From Verrucomicrobiota bacterium (GTDB lineage: Bacteria > Verrucomicrobiota > Verrucomicrobiia > Verrucomicrobiales > Akkermansiaceae): DNA of 40,529 nucleotides. Where the stretch lies: NCBI GenBank assembly GCA_004294095.1, contig RDZR01000050.1, forward strand, positions 1 through 40,529, given 5' to 3'. The stretch's first letter is position 1, and each line of letters starts with the position of its first letter. Of this stretch, positions 9,514 to 19,923 are shown piece by piece. The notes under the pieces are model-generated. The model had not been told where the DNA came from and searched no databases. It saw nothing but the letters and a program-made list of their open reading frames with translations. The position numbers were made by a program, and so were the translations under genes.

Positions 9514-10227
9514 TTAAAATTGCTGGCCAGCATCCATCATGCTGATTGCTGGACTGATTTGCTCCGGTGAACGAAAGATGGATGTATTTCCATTACGCCA
9601 AATCACAAATCCTCCAAAATCGCGCTTGCCGGCTGCTGTTAATCTCGGAGGTGGTTGCGGCATCACCGAAGGGCGAGCACCAGTAGCGATGACGAATGAA
9701 GAGCCTGGATCTTTTGGAAGACCTTGTGCATTAAACTCATAGTAATAATAATTACCACGAAATAACTGCTTAATATCTGCGCCGTTTAGGCTCATCGTTT
9801 CCAAGGCCGTTGGCGTGCCAGTGTGATTTTTTTTACTAAATCTAACGCTAAAAAAAGTTTGATCAGGCAGTGTCACTCCACGGCTTGCAAGCTGCCATCT
9901 TTCAGTTTCTTCCGGACTACCGTCAGCTTTGCGTGTTCTCGTCACGATCACGATTTTGCGTAGATTGTCTGCTGGGGTGCTGGTAAGAGTTTGCGCTACG
10001 AGCAATCTTGACTCAGTGCCTTGGCTAACCGCCAGCCCTCTTGCCTCATTGACCAATGCCTCAACCGTGGCGACTCCACTGGTCACACCTTTTCCATCCA
10101 TGCCGCCAAGACCGATGGCGCCAGCAGTCATTAAAATGGACATGATGGCAATGACCACGAGCATTTCAACCAAAGTAAAGGCGGAACGACAGCGATGAGC
10201 GATAAGAGAGCGATGAGGATTTTTCAT
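9514..10227 (-). CDS. Type II pseudopilin-like protein, first of three (GspH-like; Verru_Chthon cassette D type)
   Basis: 237 residues. The leader is unusually long and basic (about 15 residues) before the cleavage site RSA|FTLVEMLVVIAIMSIL, with Glu at +5. The soluble part contains EALVNEARGLAVSQG after the helix, as in GspH-like pseudopilins of Verrucomicrobiota, and a late GGFVIWRNGN segment. The length and layout fit the Verru_Chthon cassette protein D family, an identification made from memory. It is the promoter-proximal gene of the trio. A 79-base gap separates it from galE upstream, and that gap contains a weak terminator, so the trio probably has its own promoter. Confidence 0.8.
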   Translation of the reverse strand: MKNPHRSLIAHRCRSAFTLVEMLVVIAIMSILMTAGAIGLGGMDGKGVTSGVATVEALVNEARGLAVSQGTESRLLVAQTLTSTPADNLRKIVIVTRTRKADGSPEETERWQLASRGVTLPDQTFFSVRFSKKNHTGTPTALETMSLNGADIKQLFRGNYYYYEFNAQGLPKDPGSSFVIATGARPSVMPQPPPRLTAAGKRDFGGFVIWRNGNTSIFRSPEQISPAISMMDAGQQF

Positions 10228-10263
10228 CAGTTTGTTGGGTTGAGAATAATATTGGATGAGTTT

Positions 10264-10302
10264 TGGAAAAAAAGCAAATTAAAATGTGATTACATCGCAT
10301 TT
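10264..10302 (-). terminator. Candidate intrinsic terminator of galE
   Basis: On the minus strand, directly after the galE stop, AAATGCGAT and ATCACATTT form a 9-pair stem (one G-T pair) around a 3-base loop. A T-rich tail ending in seven T follows about seven bases later. The stem is AT-rich and therefore weak. It would separate galE from the pseudopilin operon. Confidence 0.45.
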
Positions 10303-10306
10303 ACTT

Positions 10307-11326
10307 TTAAAGGTCATTTTTGGAGTATCTTCCTCCATGCTGAGAGCTGATCCATCGCCAGGCAGGGCGGACCATCTCCCGCACATCGAGATGCCTGGCA
10401 CGCCAACCCAACAAGGTTGCAGCAAGTGAAGGATCTGCGACAAGACTCGGGGGATCTCCCTCGCGGCGGGATGCGATGCGCACCGGGACTTTCAGTCCTG
10501 TCACCTCCTCCGCTGCGGCAATGATTTCTTTCACAGAAACACCCACTCCGGTGCCTAGGTTACAGGAAATGGATTCCCCGCCACTTGCCAGATGCTCGAG
10601 GGCGCGCAAGTGAGCTTCTGCTAAATCATCCACATGAATGTAATCACGAATGCAAGTGCCATCTGGCGTTTCATAATCCGTGCCAAATAAATCAACGTGC
10701 TCGATTTCACCTGTTAGAGCCATCAGCACCCGCGGGATTAAATGCGTTTCAGGATCGTGATCCTCGCCAATCAAGCCATCCTCAGAGCCGCCGCTCGCAT
10801 TGAAATAACGCAAGCACGCACTGCGCAGCCCCCACGCCACTGCACAATCTGCTAGAATTTTTTCCACCATCAACTTGCTCTGGCCATAGGGATTGATCGG
10901 CTGTTGAGGATTGGCTTCCGTGATCGGCAGGGCGACTGGCACACCATAGGTTGCGCACGTCGATGAGAAAACAAAACAACGGCAGCCAAATTCTTGCATG
11001 ATTGCTAACAAACGAATCGGCTCGGAAGTATTATTTTCATAGTATTTCAGCGGATTGGTGACTGACTCACCGACGTAGGCAAATGCGGCAAAATGAACGA
11101 CCGCATCAAATGAGTGCTCTTTGAAAAGCGAGCGGACCAATGCTTGATCTCCCACATCGCCAACCACCAATCGGACACTTTCATCCACAATCGCCTGCCG
11201 GTGACCATAGACAAGATTGTCCAAAACGACAACACGATGACCTTGGCTGACGAGCAAGCGCACGGTATGCGAACCGATGTAACCAGCGCCACCGGTCACA
11301 AGAATGGACAATGGAGAATTAGGCAT
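10307..11326 (-). CDS. galE: UDP-glucose 4-epimerase
   Basis: 339 residues of the extended short-chain dehydrogenase family. The NAD-binding motif is VTGGAGYIGSH at the N-terminus. VVHFAAFAYVGESV, SSTCATYG and the catalytic YGQSK (Tyr-x-x-x-Lys) follow, then LRYFNASG and DGTCIRDYIHVDDLA. It interconverts UDP-glucose and UDP-galactose for galactose use and for glycan precursors. The ATG at 11326 (MPNSPLSILVTGG) gives a normal N-terminus; one at 11347 would add seven residues. galM lies 6 kb away, not adjacent, so this is not a classical gal operon. Confidence 0.96.
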   Translation of the reverse strand: MPNSPLSILVTGGAGYIGSHTVRLLVSQGHRVVVLDNLVYGHRQAIVDESVRLVVGDVGDQALVRSLFKEHSFDAVVHFAAFAYVGESVTNPLKYYENNTSEPIRLLAIMQEFGCRCFVFSSTCATYGVPVALPITEANPQQPINPYGQSKLMVEKILADCAVAWGLRSACLRYFNASGGSEDGLIGEDHDPETHLIPRVLMALTGEIEHVDLFGTDYETPDGTCIRDYIHVDDLAEAHLRALEHLASGGESISCNLGTGVGVSVKEIIAAAEEVTGLKVPVRIASRREGDPPSLVADPSLAATLLGWRARHLDVREMVRPAWRWISSQHGGRYSKNDL

Positions 11327-11459
11327 GAAATGTGGGTTAGAAATCAAACGTCAATCTGGGCCCTGCTGTCAACCCATCCAAATGGCGCGTATGAAATAAT
11401 TTTATCACCTGCCTTAAAAAAGTGTCGAATAATTCGCGAGCTGATCTTGTCTTAATCCC

Positions 11460-12422
11460 ATGAAGAAAAATCCTTCTCTTTTGTTGGCAGTGGTTTCCTT
11501 GGGCTCGCTGATTGGATTTAGCTCCTGCGCGTATGACGATGCTTATACGACATCGAGCCGCAGTGCATCCTTTGGCTATGGCCACGGCTACGGTGGCAGC
11601 AGTTTTAATACATCCGTGTTCGTTGGCACCGGAGATTCACGCTGGGGTTACGATCCATACACCCGGAGCTACTATGATTACCGTCGCCGCGCTTTCTATG
11701 ATCCTTATCTTTACGGCTACTATCCAGTTGGCTATCGGCCACCGGTAATTTACGGAGTGCCACATCCTTACAACTGGCGTCCTGGTGCTCGCTATTGTCC
11801 GCCGCCTAGGCGTATCAATACTGTGATCATTCGCGATTATCGTGACCGCGAATCCGCTTACCGCCGCAGTGATTATGAATGGGCACGCCATCTCCGGCGC
11901 GAGGAAAATCGCCGCGATCGCGACCGCCAAGAATGGAGAAATCGTGACGAGGATAGACGCTGGGAAGAACGCCGCAGAGACGAAAATCGCAATGAACTGC
12001 GCTGGGAAGAACAACGCCGCGATCAACAACGCCGCGAAGAACGCAGCCGCGATAACGAGCGCGAACAACGCCAATACATTCGCGACGAACAATTGCGCAA
12101 CCGCGAATCACAACGCGAACAAGAGCGCCGCAACCGCTTTGAAATCGAACAGCAACGCAATCAGCGTCAGCAACGTGAATCCATCCGCGAGGACGTGCGC
12201 GAGCAACAGCAGCAACGCGAGGCCATGCGTGAGAACGTGCGCGAGCAACGCCAAGAACGTGAATCGAGACGTGAAGAAATTCGCGAGCAACGCCAAGAAA
12301 TGCCGCGCATCGAGCGCCAAGAACGCCAAGAAGCCCCGCGTGAAGAGAGGCAAGAACGTCGAGAGCAGCGCGAAGCTCCCCGTGAAGATCCACCCGCAGA
12401 ATTCATCAGCACTGAGAATTAA
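11460..12422 (+). CDS. Putative lipoprotein with Tyr/Gly-rich head and Arg/Glu/Gln-rich charged tail
   Basis: 320 residues. The N-terminus is a lipoprotein-type signal (MKKNPSLLLAVVSLGSLIGF, then SSC, lipidation proposed at that Cys). Residues about 25-115 are rich in Tyr, Gly and Pro. From about residue 120 to the end the protein is almost only Arg, Glu, Gln, Asp and Asn, in imperfect repeats of the REQRQERE kind, ending PREDPPAEFISTEN. This should form a long charged helix or a disordered brush, perhaps contacting peptidoglycan, polysaccharide or nucleic acid; that is inference. The repeats keep long open frames alive in other frames and on the other strand, which are shadows. Its terminator lies inside the converging rhomboid gene. 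Confidence 0.75.
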   Translation: MKKNPSLLLAVVSLGSLIGFSSCAYDDAYTTSSRSASFGYGHGYGGSSFNTSVFVGTGDSRWGYDPYTRSYYDYRRRAFYDPYLYGYYPVGYRPPVIYGVPHPYNWRPGARYCPPPRRINTVIIRDYRDRESAYRRSDYEWARHLRREENRRDRDRQEWRNRDEDRRWEERRRDENRNELRWEEQRRDQQRREERSRDNEREQRQYIRDEQLRNRESQREQERRNRFEIEQQRNQRQQRESIREDVREQQQQREAMRENVREQRQERESRREEIREQRQEMPRIERQERQEAPREERQERREQREAPREDPPAEFISTEN

Positions 12423-12442
12423 TTTGCAGAGCTGAGATTCAT

Positions 12443-13225
12443 CTAAGAATCCAAAAATCGATCAGCAGCGCGTTGTTCAGCAGCAACGCGCTGTTTTTTT
12501 AAACGGTGGAGTGAAACTCTAGGACGCAACATCCAGCGAGCTAAAATCCAACCGCTCACAGCGCCACCCAAATGGCACGCGTGGCTCATTTGGAACCAAG
12601 ATCCGAGTCCGCGTTTCACCAACCAATCGCCAAAGGATGCAAACACCGGAATGCCCACATCTGGATTGGCCATTGCTAACAATAATGACGAAATCAAAAT
12701 GCCTAAGCCCACATTGCGCGCGGACAGCCCAAGCGGCATCATGCGTGAATCCGGAGATAGCGTGGTGAGCATTAACATCAGCGCCATGCAGCCACCTGAG
12801 CAACCGACCAGCACCGTCGCCGGATCCATCATGCCGCCTAACAAAAGATAAGCAACACCGCCGGCCAAAATCCCACTGAAGAACGAGATGAGCATCATTC
12901 GATGGCCAGCAATCGCGCTGATCCGAGAGCCGATGGCAAGCAGAAGAAGCCCATTCAAAATCGCGTGCGCAAATGAACCATGAAGGGCTCCGTAACTCAG
13001 CAATTGCCACCATTTCAAATCTGCCATCCCCCGCCCAGAAAGACCCAGCTCACGAAACCATGGCAGCGATCGATCATCGCCCAAGGAATCCATCAAAAAA
13101 TGGATTGTAAAAAATCCACATGCGATCATCCATGCCAGCGGCGAGCTGATCCATGACTTCAAGGTCCAACGCCAATCCAATTTGTGCATGGCCTTGAGCA
13201 AACAATCCAAGCTGGCGTCTAACAA
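12443..13225 (-). CDS. Rhomboid-family intramembrane serine protease
   Basis: 260 residues with about six or seven membrane segments. The complete rhomboid active site is visible: the nucleophile Ser143 in GCSGG (GxSG), the catalytic His218 in HACHLGG, and the oxyanion residues His82, His87 and Asn91 in HGSFAHAILNG, which have the same 5+4 spacing as in E. coli GlpG. It cleaves membrane proteins within or next to the bilayer; the substrate is unknown. An internal ATG (MHKLDWRW, 13189) is an alternative start. The last 25 residues are basic and cytoplasmic, and their codons contain the terminator of the converging gene. It ends the minus-strand run after nuoC, eight bases downstream of that gene's stop, so it may share the nuo transcript. 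Confidence 0.92.
   Translation of the reverse strand: MLDASLDCLLKAMHKLDWRWTLKSWISSPLAWMIACGFFTIHFLMDSLGDDRSLPWFRELGLSGRGMADLKWWQLLSYGALHGSFAHAILNGLLLLAIGSRISAIAGHRMMLISFFSGILAGGVAYLLLGGMMDPATVLVGCSGGCMALMLMLTTLSPDSRMMPLGLSARNVGLGILISSLLLAMANPDVGIPVFASFGDWLVKRGLGSWFQMSHACHLGGAVSGWILARWMLRPRVSLHRLKKQRVAAEQRAADRFLDS
12466..12500 (+). terminator. Intrinsic terminator of the charged lipoprotein gene
   Basis: A perfect 10-pair stem (CAGCGCGTTG and CAACGCGCTG) with an 8-base loop is followed at once by seven T. It starts 44 bases after the lipoprotein gene stop. It lies within the last codons of the convergent rhomboid gene. Confidence 0.85.
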
Positions 13226-13233
13226 GCCTCAGC

Positions 13234-13800
13234 TCATTCCACCACATGAGCGCGCGGCTCGCGGCGAGCCACATCGTCTGTGCCAGAACTCGTGACAAAT
13301 GGACCGCCCTCGAGCGGTGCCACTCCAGTGAATGCCACATCTGGCATTTCGGATGGACGTCCCGCAAGCGGGAAATCTTTGCGCAGCGGGAAAAATGGAT
13401 AACCCTCCCACATCAAAATCCGTTTCAAATTGGGATGCCCTGCAAAACGGATGCCCATCATGTCCCAAACTTCGCGCTCATGCCAATCTGCGCCCGCCCA
13501 TAAATCAGTGGCCGTCGGCACCGATTCATCTTCTGAGACGGCGGCCTTGATTCTCAAGTGCCGCCGATCATCAAGCGAAGCCAATTCATAGACGACCTCA
13601 AATCGTGGATCATCGCCAAAATGATCGAGGCTCGAAATATCTAACAAAAGTTGGTAATCCAACGCCAAACATTTTTCTAACACCTCGTGCAACGAACTCA
13701 AAGCCACCTTCAGTGTGTGCTCACCACGGAATTCCGTCGTTTGTAAAATGGCATCTGGAAATGCTTGCTTGAGTTGCTCCAAATCAGCAGTGACGGACAT
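13234..13800 (-). CDS. nuoC: NADH-quinone oxidoreductase subunit C
   Basis: 188 residues of the 30-kDa subunit of respiratory complex I, part of the peripheral arm on the cytoplasmic side. The signature WHEREVWDMMGIRFAGHPNLKR is followed by WEGYPFFPLRKDFPL. It is a stand-alone NuoC and not fused to NuoD. A short Arg-rich C-terminus follows. It lies 22 bases behind nuoB. nuoD, expected next, is missing: the following gene is a rhomboid protease. Confidence 0.95.
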   Translation of the reverse strand: MSVTADLEQLKQAFPDAILQTTEFRGEHTLKVALSSLHEVLEKCLALDYQLLLDISSLDHFGDDPRFEVVYELASLDDRRHLRIKAAVSEDESVPTATDLWAGADWHEREVWDMMGIRFAGHPNLKRILMWEGYPFFPLRKDFPLAGRPSEMPDVAFTGVAPLEGGPFVTSSGTDDVARREPRAHVVE

Positions 13801-13822
13801 ACAAAAAATCGGTTAGAATGTG

Positions 13823-14359
13823 TTAGGCAACTTCGTCAATGAAGGTGCGTTTTTGATCGAGCGTGGAATTTTCCGTCTCAATTTTTTTCTGCAATTTCAT
13901 GAGCCCTTCGATCAATGCCTCGGGCCGCGGTGGGCAGCCGGAAATGTAAACATCCACCGGGATGAGACGATCGATGCCTTGCAGCACCGCGTAGCTGCGA
14001 TACATGCCGCCGCTCGATGCGCAAGCACCCATGGCGATGCACCACTTTGGCTCGGGCATTTGGTCCCAAATGCGCTTGACGGCGAGAGCCATTTTGTAGG
14101 TGACCGTTCCAGAAACGATCAGCACGTCACTTTGGCGCGGAGAAAAACGCATCACTTCCATGCCGAAGCGTGAAATATCAAAACGGCTGGATGCCGTGGC
14201 CATCAATTCAATCGCGCAACAAGCAAGTCCCATCGGCATCGGCCACAGAGAATTTTTGCGCATCCAATTGATCGCAGCGTCCACGCGAGTGATGATGATG
14301 TTGCCCTCGATTTTGGAATCGTAAGCAGTGTGCAGAGTGGATGGATCAAGAGCGGCCAT
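13823..14359 (-). CDS. nuoB: NADH-quinone oxidoreductase subunit B
   Basis: 178 residues of the complex I subunit that carries Fe-S cluster N2, the last electron carrier before quinone. All four ligands are present: Cys47-Cys48 in GLACCAIE, Cys113 in GACASSGG and Cys142 in GCPPRP. The start at 14359 ([10 protein letters not shown]) is preferred over one at 14407, which adds a non-conserved 16 residues. nuoA, normally just upstream, is absent. The upstream neighbour is icd, 72 bases away on the same strand. Confidence 0.96.
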   Translation of the reverse strand: MAALDPSTLHTAYDSKIEGNIIITRVDAAINWMRKNSLWPMPMGLACCAIELMATASSRFDISRFGMEVMRFSPRQSDVLIVSGTVTYKMALAVKRIWDQMPEPKWCIAMGACASSGGMYRSYAVLQGIDRLIPVDVYISGCPPRPEALIEGLMKLQKKIETENSTLDQKRTFIDEVA

Positions 14360-14431
14360 GGCAAAAAGCAGGTTGTTGGCAGAAAGTGGTCCTAGACTGG
14401 CTCCCACTCAAGTGCTTAATGAAAATTTTCT

Positions 14432-16672
<2,241 letters not shown>

Positions 16673-16774
16673 TTAAATAAGTGAAATCGCAGCCTATCAA
16701 CCGCGCGGCGACCGTTTAGGGATTCTCGGCTCTTGGGTCAAAACCAATCGTTCTGAAAAATAAAAAAAAACGAT

Positions 16775-16783
16775 TGTGAATAA
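16775..16783 (-). promoter_or_regulatory. DnaA-box match 1
   Basis: TTATTCACA on the minus strand matches TTATNCACA at all positions. It is within the first copy of the direct repeat. Confidence 0.5.
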
Positions 16784-16912
16784 CTTGGGGAAAAACGCCA
16801 AAAGCATCGATTTCTTCTGGATTCGCAGACGCTGGTCACCCCCCTTTTCAACGAGTAACCCAAACGATGAAAGCGACTCGCCACCGATAAGAATTTTCCT
16901 ATATTCGCAGAG

Positions 16913-16921
16913 TTATTCACC
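16913..16921 (+). promoter_or_regulatory. DnaA-box-like site 2
   Basis: TTATTCACC on the plus strand has one mismatch to TTATNCACA at the last base. It is in the opposite orientation to the two flanking sites and about midway between them. Confidence 0.35.
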
Positions 16922-17045
16922 GCGAACGACTTATTCTATCAGCTTTTTGACAAAATCGTCACTTCGGCCTTTATCCTGCGAGGATCAGAGCGATTTAAGT
17001 CATCTGCCTCAATCAGCGGATGCTCAAAATAGGTTGCAAGTGCAA

Positions 17046-17054
17046 TGTGAATAA
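17046..17054 (-). promoter_or_regulatory. DnaA-box match 3
   Basis: TTATTCACA on the minus strand matches the consensus at all positions. It is within the second copy of the direct repeat, 37 bases from the end of galM. Confidence 0.5.
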
Positions 17055-17090
17055 CTTGGGAAAAAACCCCAATGAGGTAATCACATCTGA

Positions 17091-18149
17091 CTATTTCACC
17101 GAAAAACGGTGGACCAACGTGTGCTGATATTGCTCGCCTGGGTGCAGCACGGTGGAGGGAAATTGCGGATGATTCGGCGCATCGGGATAGGCCTGCGTCT
17201 CTAGGCAGATTGCCGAGCGGAACGGATAGGCCACCGCATTTTTACCGATGATCGTGCCATCCAAACAATTTCCCGTGTAGCATTGCAACGCCGGTTGATC
17301 GGTGAGCACCTCGAGCATCCGGCCCGATTTAGGATCATGCAAACGGGCAGCTAATTTCACACCGACGGCATCATCAAGCAGCCATGCGTGATCGTAGCCG
17401 CCGCCAAATTTCAGTGCGGTAAAATCAGCATCGATGTCCGCGCCGATTATTTTTCCCTGAGTGAAATCCATCGGCGTGCCAGCCACAGATGCGCGCTCTC
17501 CGGTGGGGATTTGCCCAGCATCGGTTGGCAAAAAAGCATCTCCGGCGATGAGCAAGTGATGATCGAGAATCGATGAGGTTGGATTTCCTGCTAGATTCCA
17601 ATACGAGTGATGCACGAGATTGACCACCGTCGTCGCATCCGTCGTCGCGCTCGCTTGCCAGATGAGTTCATCATCGTCATTGAGCGTGTAAATGATGCTA
17701 CAGGATAAATTTCCTGGATAGCCTTCTTCGCCCGCGGGTGACTGATAAGTGAGCTCGACACTCGCCTCGCTCAGCCAACGGGCCTGCCACAATTTTTGAT
17801 GGAAGCCGATCTTTCCACCGTGCAAGTGGCATGGAATGTTTGCCGAGCTGCTATTGAGTGCAAGCGTGACTAACTTGCCATCTAACAAAAATTTTCCAGC
17901 GGCGATGCGATTTCCAAATCGCCCGATCGAGGCACCGAAATACGCGGGATTATGAAGCCATCCATCTAACAAATCAAAGCCATGTGTTAGATCTGCTAGA
18001 TTTCCCTCGCGGTCCGGAGTTTCCATGGAAACTAACAGCGCACCAAAATCACAAATGCGGGCGCGCAATCCATGCGCATTGACGAGCGTGTAGAGTGTGA
18101 CTTCACGTCCATCAGGAAGCGTGCCGTAAGGTTGTTGAGTGCCAGTCAT
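17091..18149 (-). CDS. galM: Aldose 1-epimerase (mutarotase)
   Basis: 352 residues of the GalM family, which interconverts the alpha and beta anomers of galactose and other aldoses. Family text includes FGASIGRFGNRIAAGKF, the substrate/catalytic HLHGGKIGFHQKLW and VHHSYWNLAG histidines, and the C-terminal CLETQAYPDAPNHPQFPST with the catalytic Glu. The ATG at 18149 (MTGTQQPYG) is chosen; an upstream start at 18197 would overlap the argS stop and adds a non-conserved basic tail. It lies 28 bases behind argS on the same strand and may be cotranscribed with it. Confidence 0.95.
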   Translation of the reverse strand: MTGTQQPYGTLPDGREVTLYTLVNAHGLRARICDFGALLVSMETPDREGNLADLTHGFDLLDGWLHNPAYFGASIGRFGNRIAAGKFLLDGKLVTLALNSSSANIPCHLHGGKIGFHQKLWQARWLSEASVELTYQSPAGEEGYPGNLSCSIIYTLNDDDELIWQASATTDATTVVNLVHHSYWNLAGNPTSSILDHHLLIAGDAFLPTDAGQIPTGERASVAGTPMDFTQGKIIGADIDADFTALKFGGGYDHAWLLDDAVGVKLAARLHDPKSGRMLEVLTDQPALQCYTGNCLDGTIIGKNAVAYPFRSAICLETQAYPDAPNHPQFPSTVLHPGEQYQHTLVHRFSVK

Positions 18150-18177
18150 CGTTGTAGGTGTTGAACTTGATTTTTTC

Positions 18178-19923
18178 TCACATCGCCTCGGGCACATGAA
18201 TACCTAACAAATCGAGGCCTTTTTCCAAAGTGCGGGAAGTCAACTCGCACAATGCCAGCCGCGAGCTGCGTGTCGGTTCCTCCGCCTTGAGAACTGGGCA
18301 TGCTTCAAAAAATGCGTGGAAAGCGCGGGCCAATTCTAACACATAATTTGCTAATAAATTCGGGCGGAAATCTTCCAACACCGTCGGCACCAATTCGCCA
18401 AACCGAGCCAGCAGCCGAGCGAGATGCAATTCCTGCTCCGTGCCCAAATGAAGTTGTGCCGTTGACGAATCAAATGCCTCGTTGAGCTTCCGGAAAATCG
18501 AACGAATCCGCACATGCGAGTATTGCAAATACGGCGCAGTATCTCCTTGCAACGCCAGCATGCGATCCCACGAAAAAACGTAATCTGTTAGACGATTTTG
18601 CGAGAGCTCCGCAAATTTCACCGAGCCGATGCCGACGATCTCCGCAATCGCCGCTCGTTGCTCAGCGGGCATCTGTGGATTTTTCTCCGCGAGGGTGGCT
18701 GCGGCGCGTTGCACCGCTTCTTCTAACACATCGACGAGTTGCACATTCTCGCCCGAACGAGTCTTCATCAGCTTGCGATCATCACCTAAAATCGAACCAA
18801 AGCCAACATGCGTGCAGTGCGCTTTTTTCCCCCACCGCTCCGCCGCGGCAAAGATCTGGCGGAAATGAAGTTGCTGCGGCACGCCGACGACATACCAAAT
18901 TTCATCCGCCTGTAATTCATCAATGCGGTATTCAAGAGTGGCGAGATCCGTGGTGGCGTAAAGAAAGCCGCCGTCCGCTTTGCGAATGATCGCCGGATTG
19001 TCATGCCACGCTTGATCGCGTTGGACCATGAATGGATCTTGCTCAGGCGGCATCTTGCCATCGGAAAAAATGCAGACTGCGCCGTTGCTTTCGCGGGCAA
19101 TGTTGCGGGCTAGCATGTCATCCACCAAAGGCGCCAAGCGGTCGTTGTAAAAACTTTCACCAAGCCAATCGTCAAATCTAACATCTAACCGATCGTAAAT
19201 TTGATTTAAGCCCGCTTTGGAGTGCTCGATGCATTGTTGCCAGATCTCCACATTTTCCACATCCCCGGCTTGCAGCTTGACCAGCTCCGCTTTGCATTGA
19301 TCTAACAGCAATGGATCGCCTTTGATCGCGGCATTGACTTCGCGGTAAATGCGCACCAGCTCCGCGATGGGATTGGCTGCGAGCGCGTCCCGATCTAACA
19401 GATTTTTCCAACCGTGGAGAATCATGCCAAACTGCGTGCCCCAATCGCCAAGGTGATTATCCGCAATCACGCGGTAGCCGAGAAAACGAGCAACGCGAGC
19501 CAGCGAATCACCAATGATGGTCGAGCGAATGTGGCCGACGTGCATCGGCTTGGCTACGTTCGGTCCAGAAAAATCGATAATCACGCGGCGGCCATCGCCA
19601 CTTGCGGGAACGCCCAGCCGCTCATCTGCAAGCAAGCTGGTGGTCTTGCGTGCATAGGCCTCTGGAGTGATCCGGAAATTGAGAAATCCTGGCCCAGCAA
19701 TTTCCGCAGTCGCCAAGCCACTGACGTCCATTTGGGCGATGATGGATTCAGCCAAGGCGCGCGGCGCTTGCTTGAGAGATTTGGCATGAATCATCGCCAC
19801 GTTTGATTGGTAATCACCAAAACGCAAATCCGCGGCGGAGGTGACTTGCACCGGTGCCGATGGCTCGAATATTTTTCCCACCGCGATGGCCAAGCGCACT
19901 TCAAGTTCTTCTAACAGAGTCAT
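18178..19923 (-). CDS. argS: Arginyl-tRNA synthetase
   Basis: 581 residues, a class I aminoacyl-tRNA synthetase that charges tRNA-Arg. The N-terminal Arg-tRNA-synthetase domain is followed by the HIGH-type motif in AKPMHVGHIRSTIIGDSLARV (HVGH), and LMKTRSGE stands at the KMSKS position. The C-terminal DALR-type anticodon-binding domain ends TLEKGLDLLGIHVPEAM, as usual. The open frame runs up to 20037, but MTLLEELEVRL at 19923 is the family-like N-terminus. Its start overlaps the end of the upstream EIIA-like gene by 23 bases. Confidence 0.97.
   Translation of the reverse strand: MTLLEELEVRLAIAVGKIFEPSAPVQVTSAADLRFGDYQSNVAMIHAKSLKQAPRALAESIIAQMDVSGLATAEIAGPGFLNFRITPEAYARKTTSLLADERLGVPASGDGRRVIIDFSGPNVAKPMHVGHIRSTIIGDSLARVARFLGYRVIADNHLGDWGTQFGMILHGWKNLLDRDALAANPIAELVRIYREVNAAIKGDPLLLDQCKAELVKLQAGDVENVEIWQQCIEHSKAGLNQIYDRLDVRFDDWLGESFYNDRLAPLVDDMLARNIARESNGAVCIFSDGKMPPEQDPFMVQRDQAWHDNPAIIRKADGGFLYATTDLATLEYRIDELQADEIWYVVGVPQQLHFRQIFAAAERWGKKAHCTHVGFGSILGDDRKLMKTRSGENVQLVDVLEEAVQRAAATLAEKNPQMPAEQRAAIAEIVGIGSVKFAELSQNRLTDYVFSWDRMLALQGDTAPYLQYSHVRIRSIFRKLNEAFDSSTAQLHLGTEQELHLARLLARFGELVPTVLEDFRPNLLANYVLELARAFHAFFEACPVLKAEEPTRSSRLALCELTSRTLEKGLDLLGIHVPEAM

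Larger units (their letters stand above)
16775..17072 (+). repeat. Two 27-base direct repeats (16775-16801 and 17046-17072)
   Basis: Both copies begin TGTGAATAACTTGGG and continue with G/A-rich then C-rich bases. By eye they differ at only two of 27 positions. The first nine bases of each, read on the minus strand, are TTATTCACA, a full match to the DnaA-box consensus. The spacing from copy to copy is 271 bases. Confidence 0.8.

Noticed and set aside
11900-12400. Repeat array resembling a CRISPR or tandem repeat
   Set aside because: The repeats are imperfect, in-frame and coding, with no constant repeat and unique spacers and no cas genes.
11842-12435. 197-codon plus-strand frame and 188-codon minus-strand frame (11827-12393) inside the charged lipoprotein gene
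   Set aside because: Both are by-products of the repeat-rich Arg/Glu/Gln codons. Their products are low-complexity with no family features, and the annotated frame has a lipoprotein signal and its own terminator.
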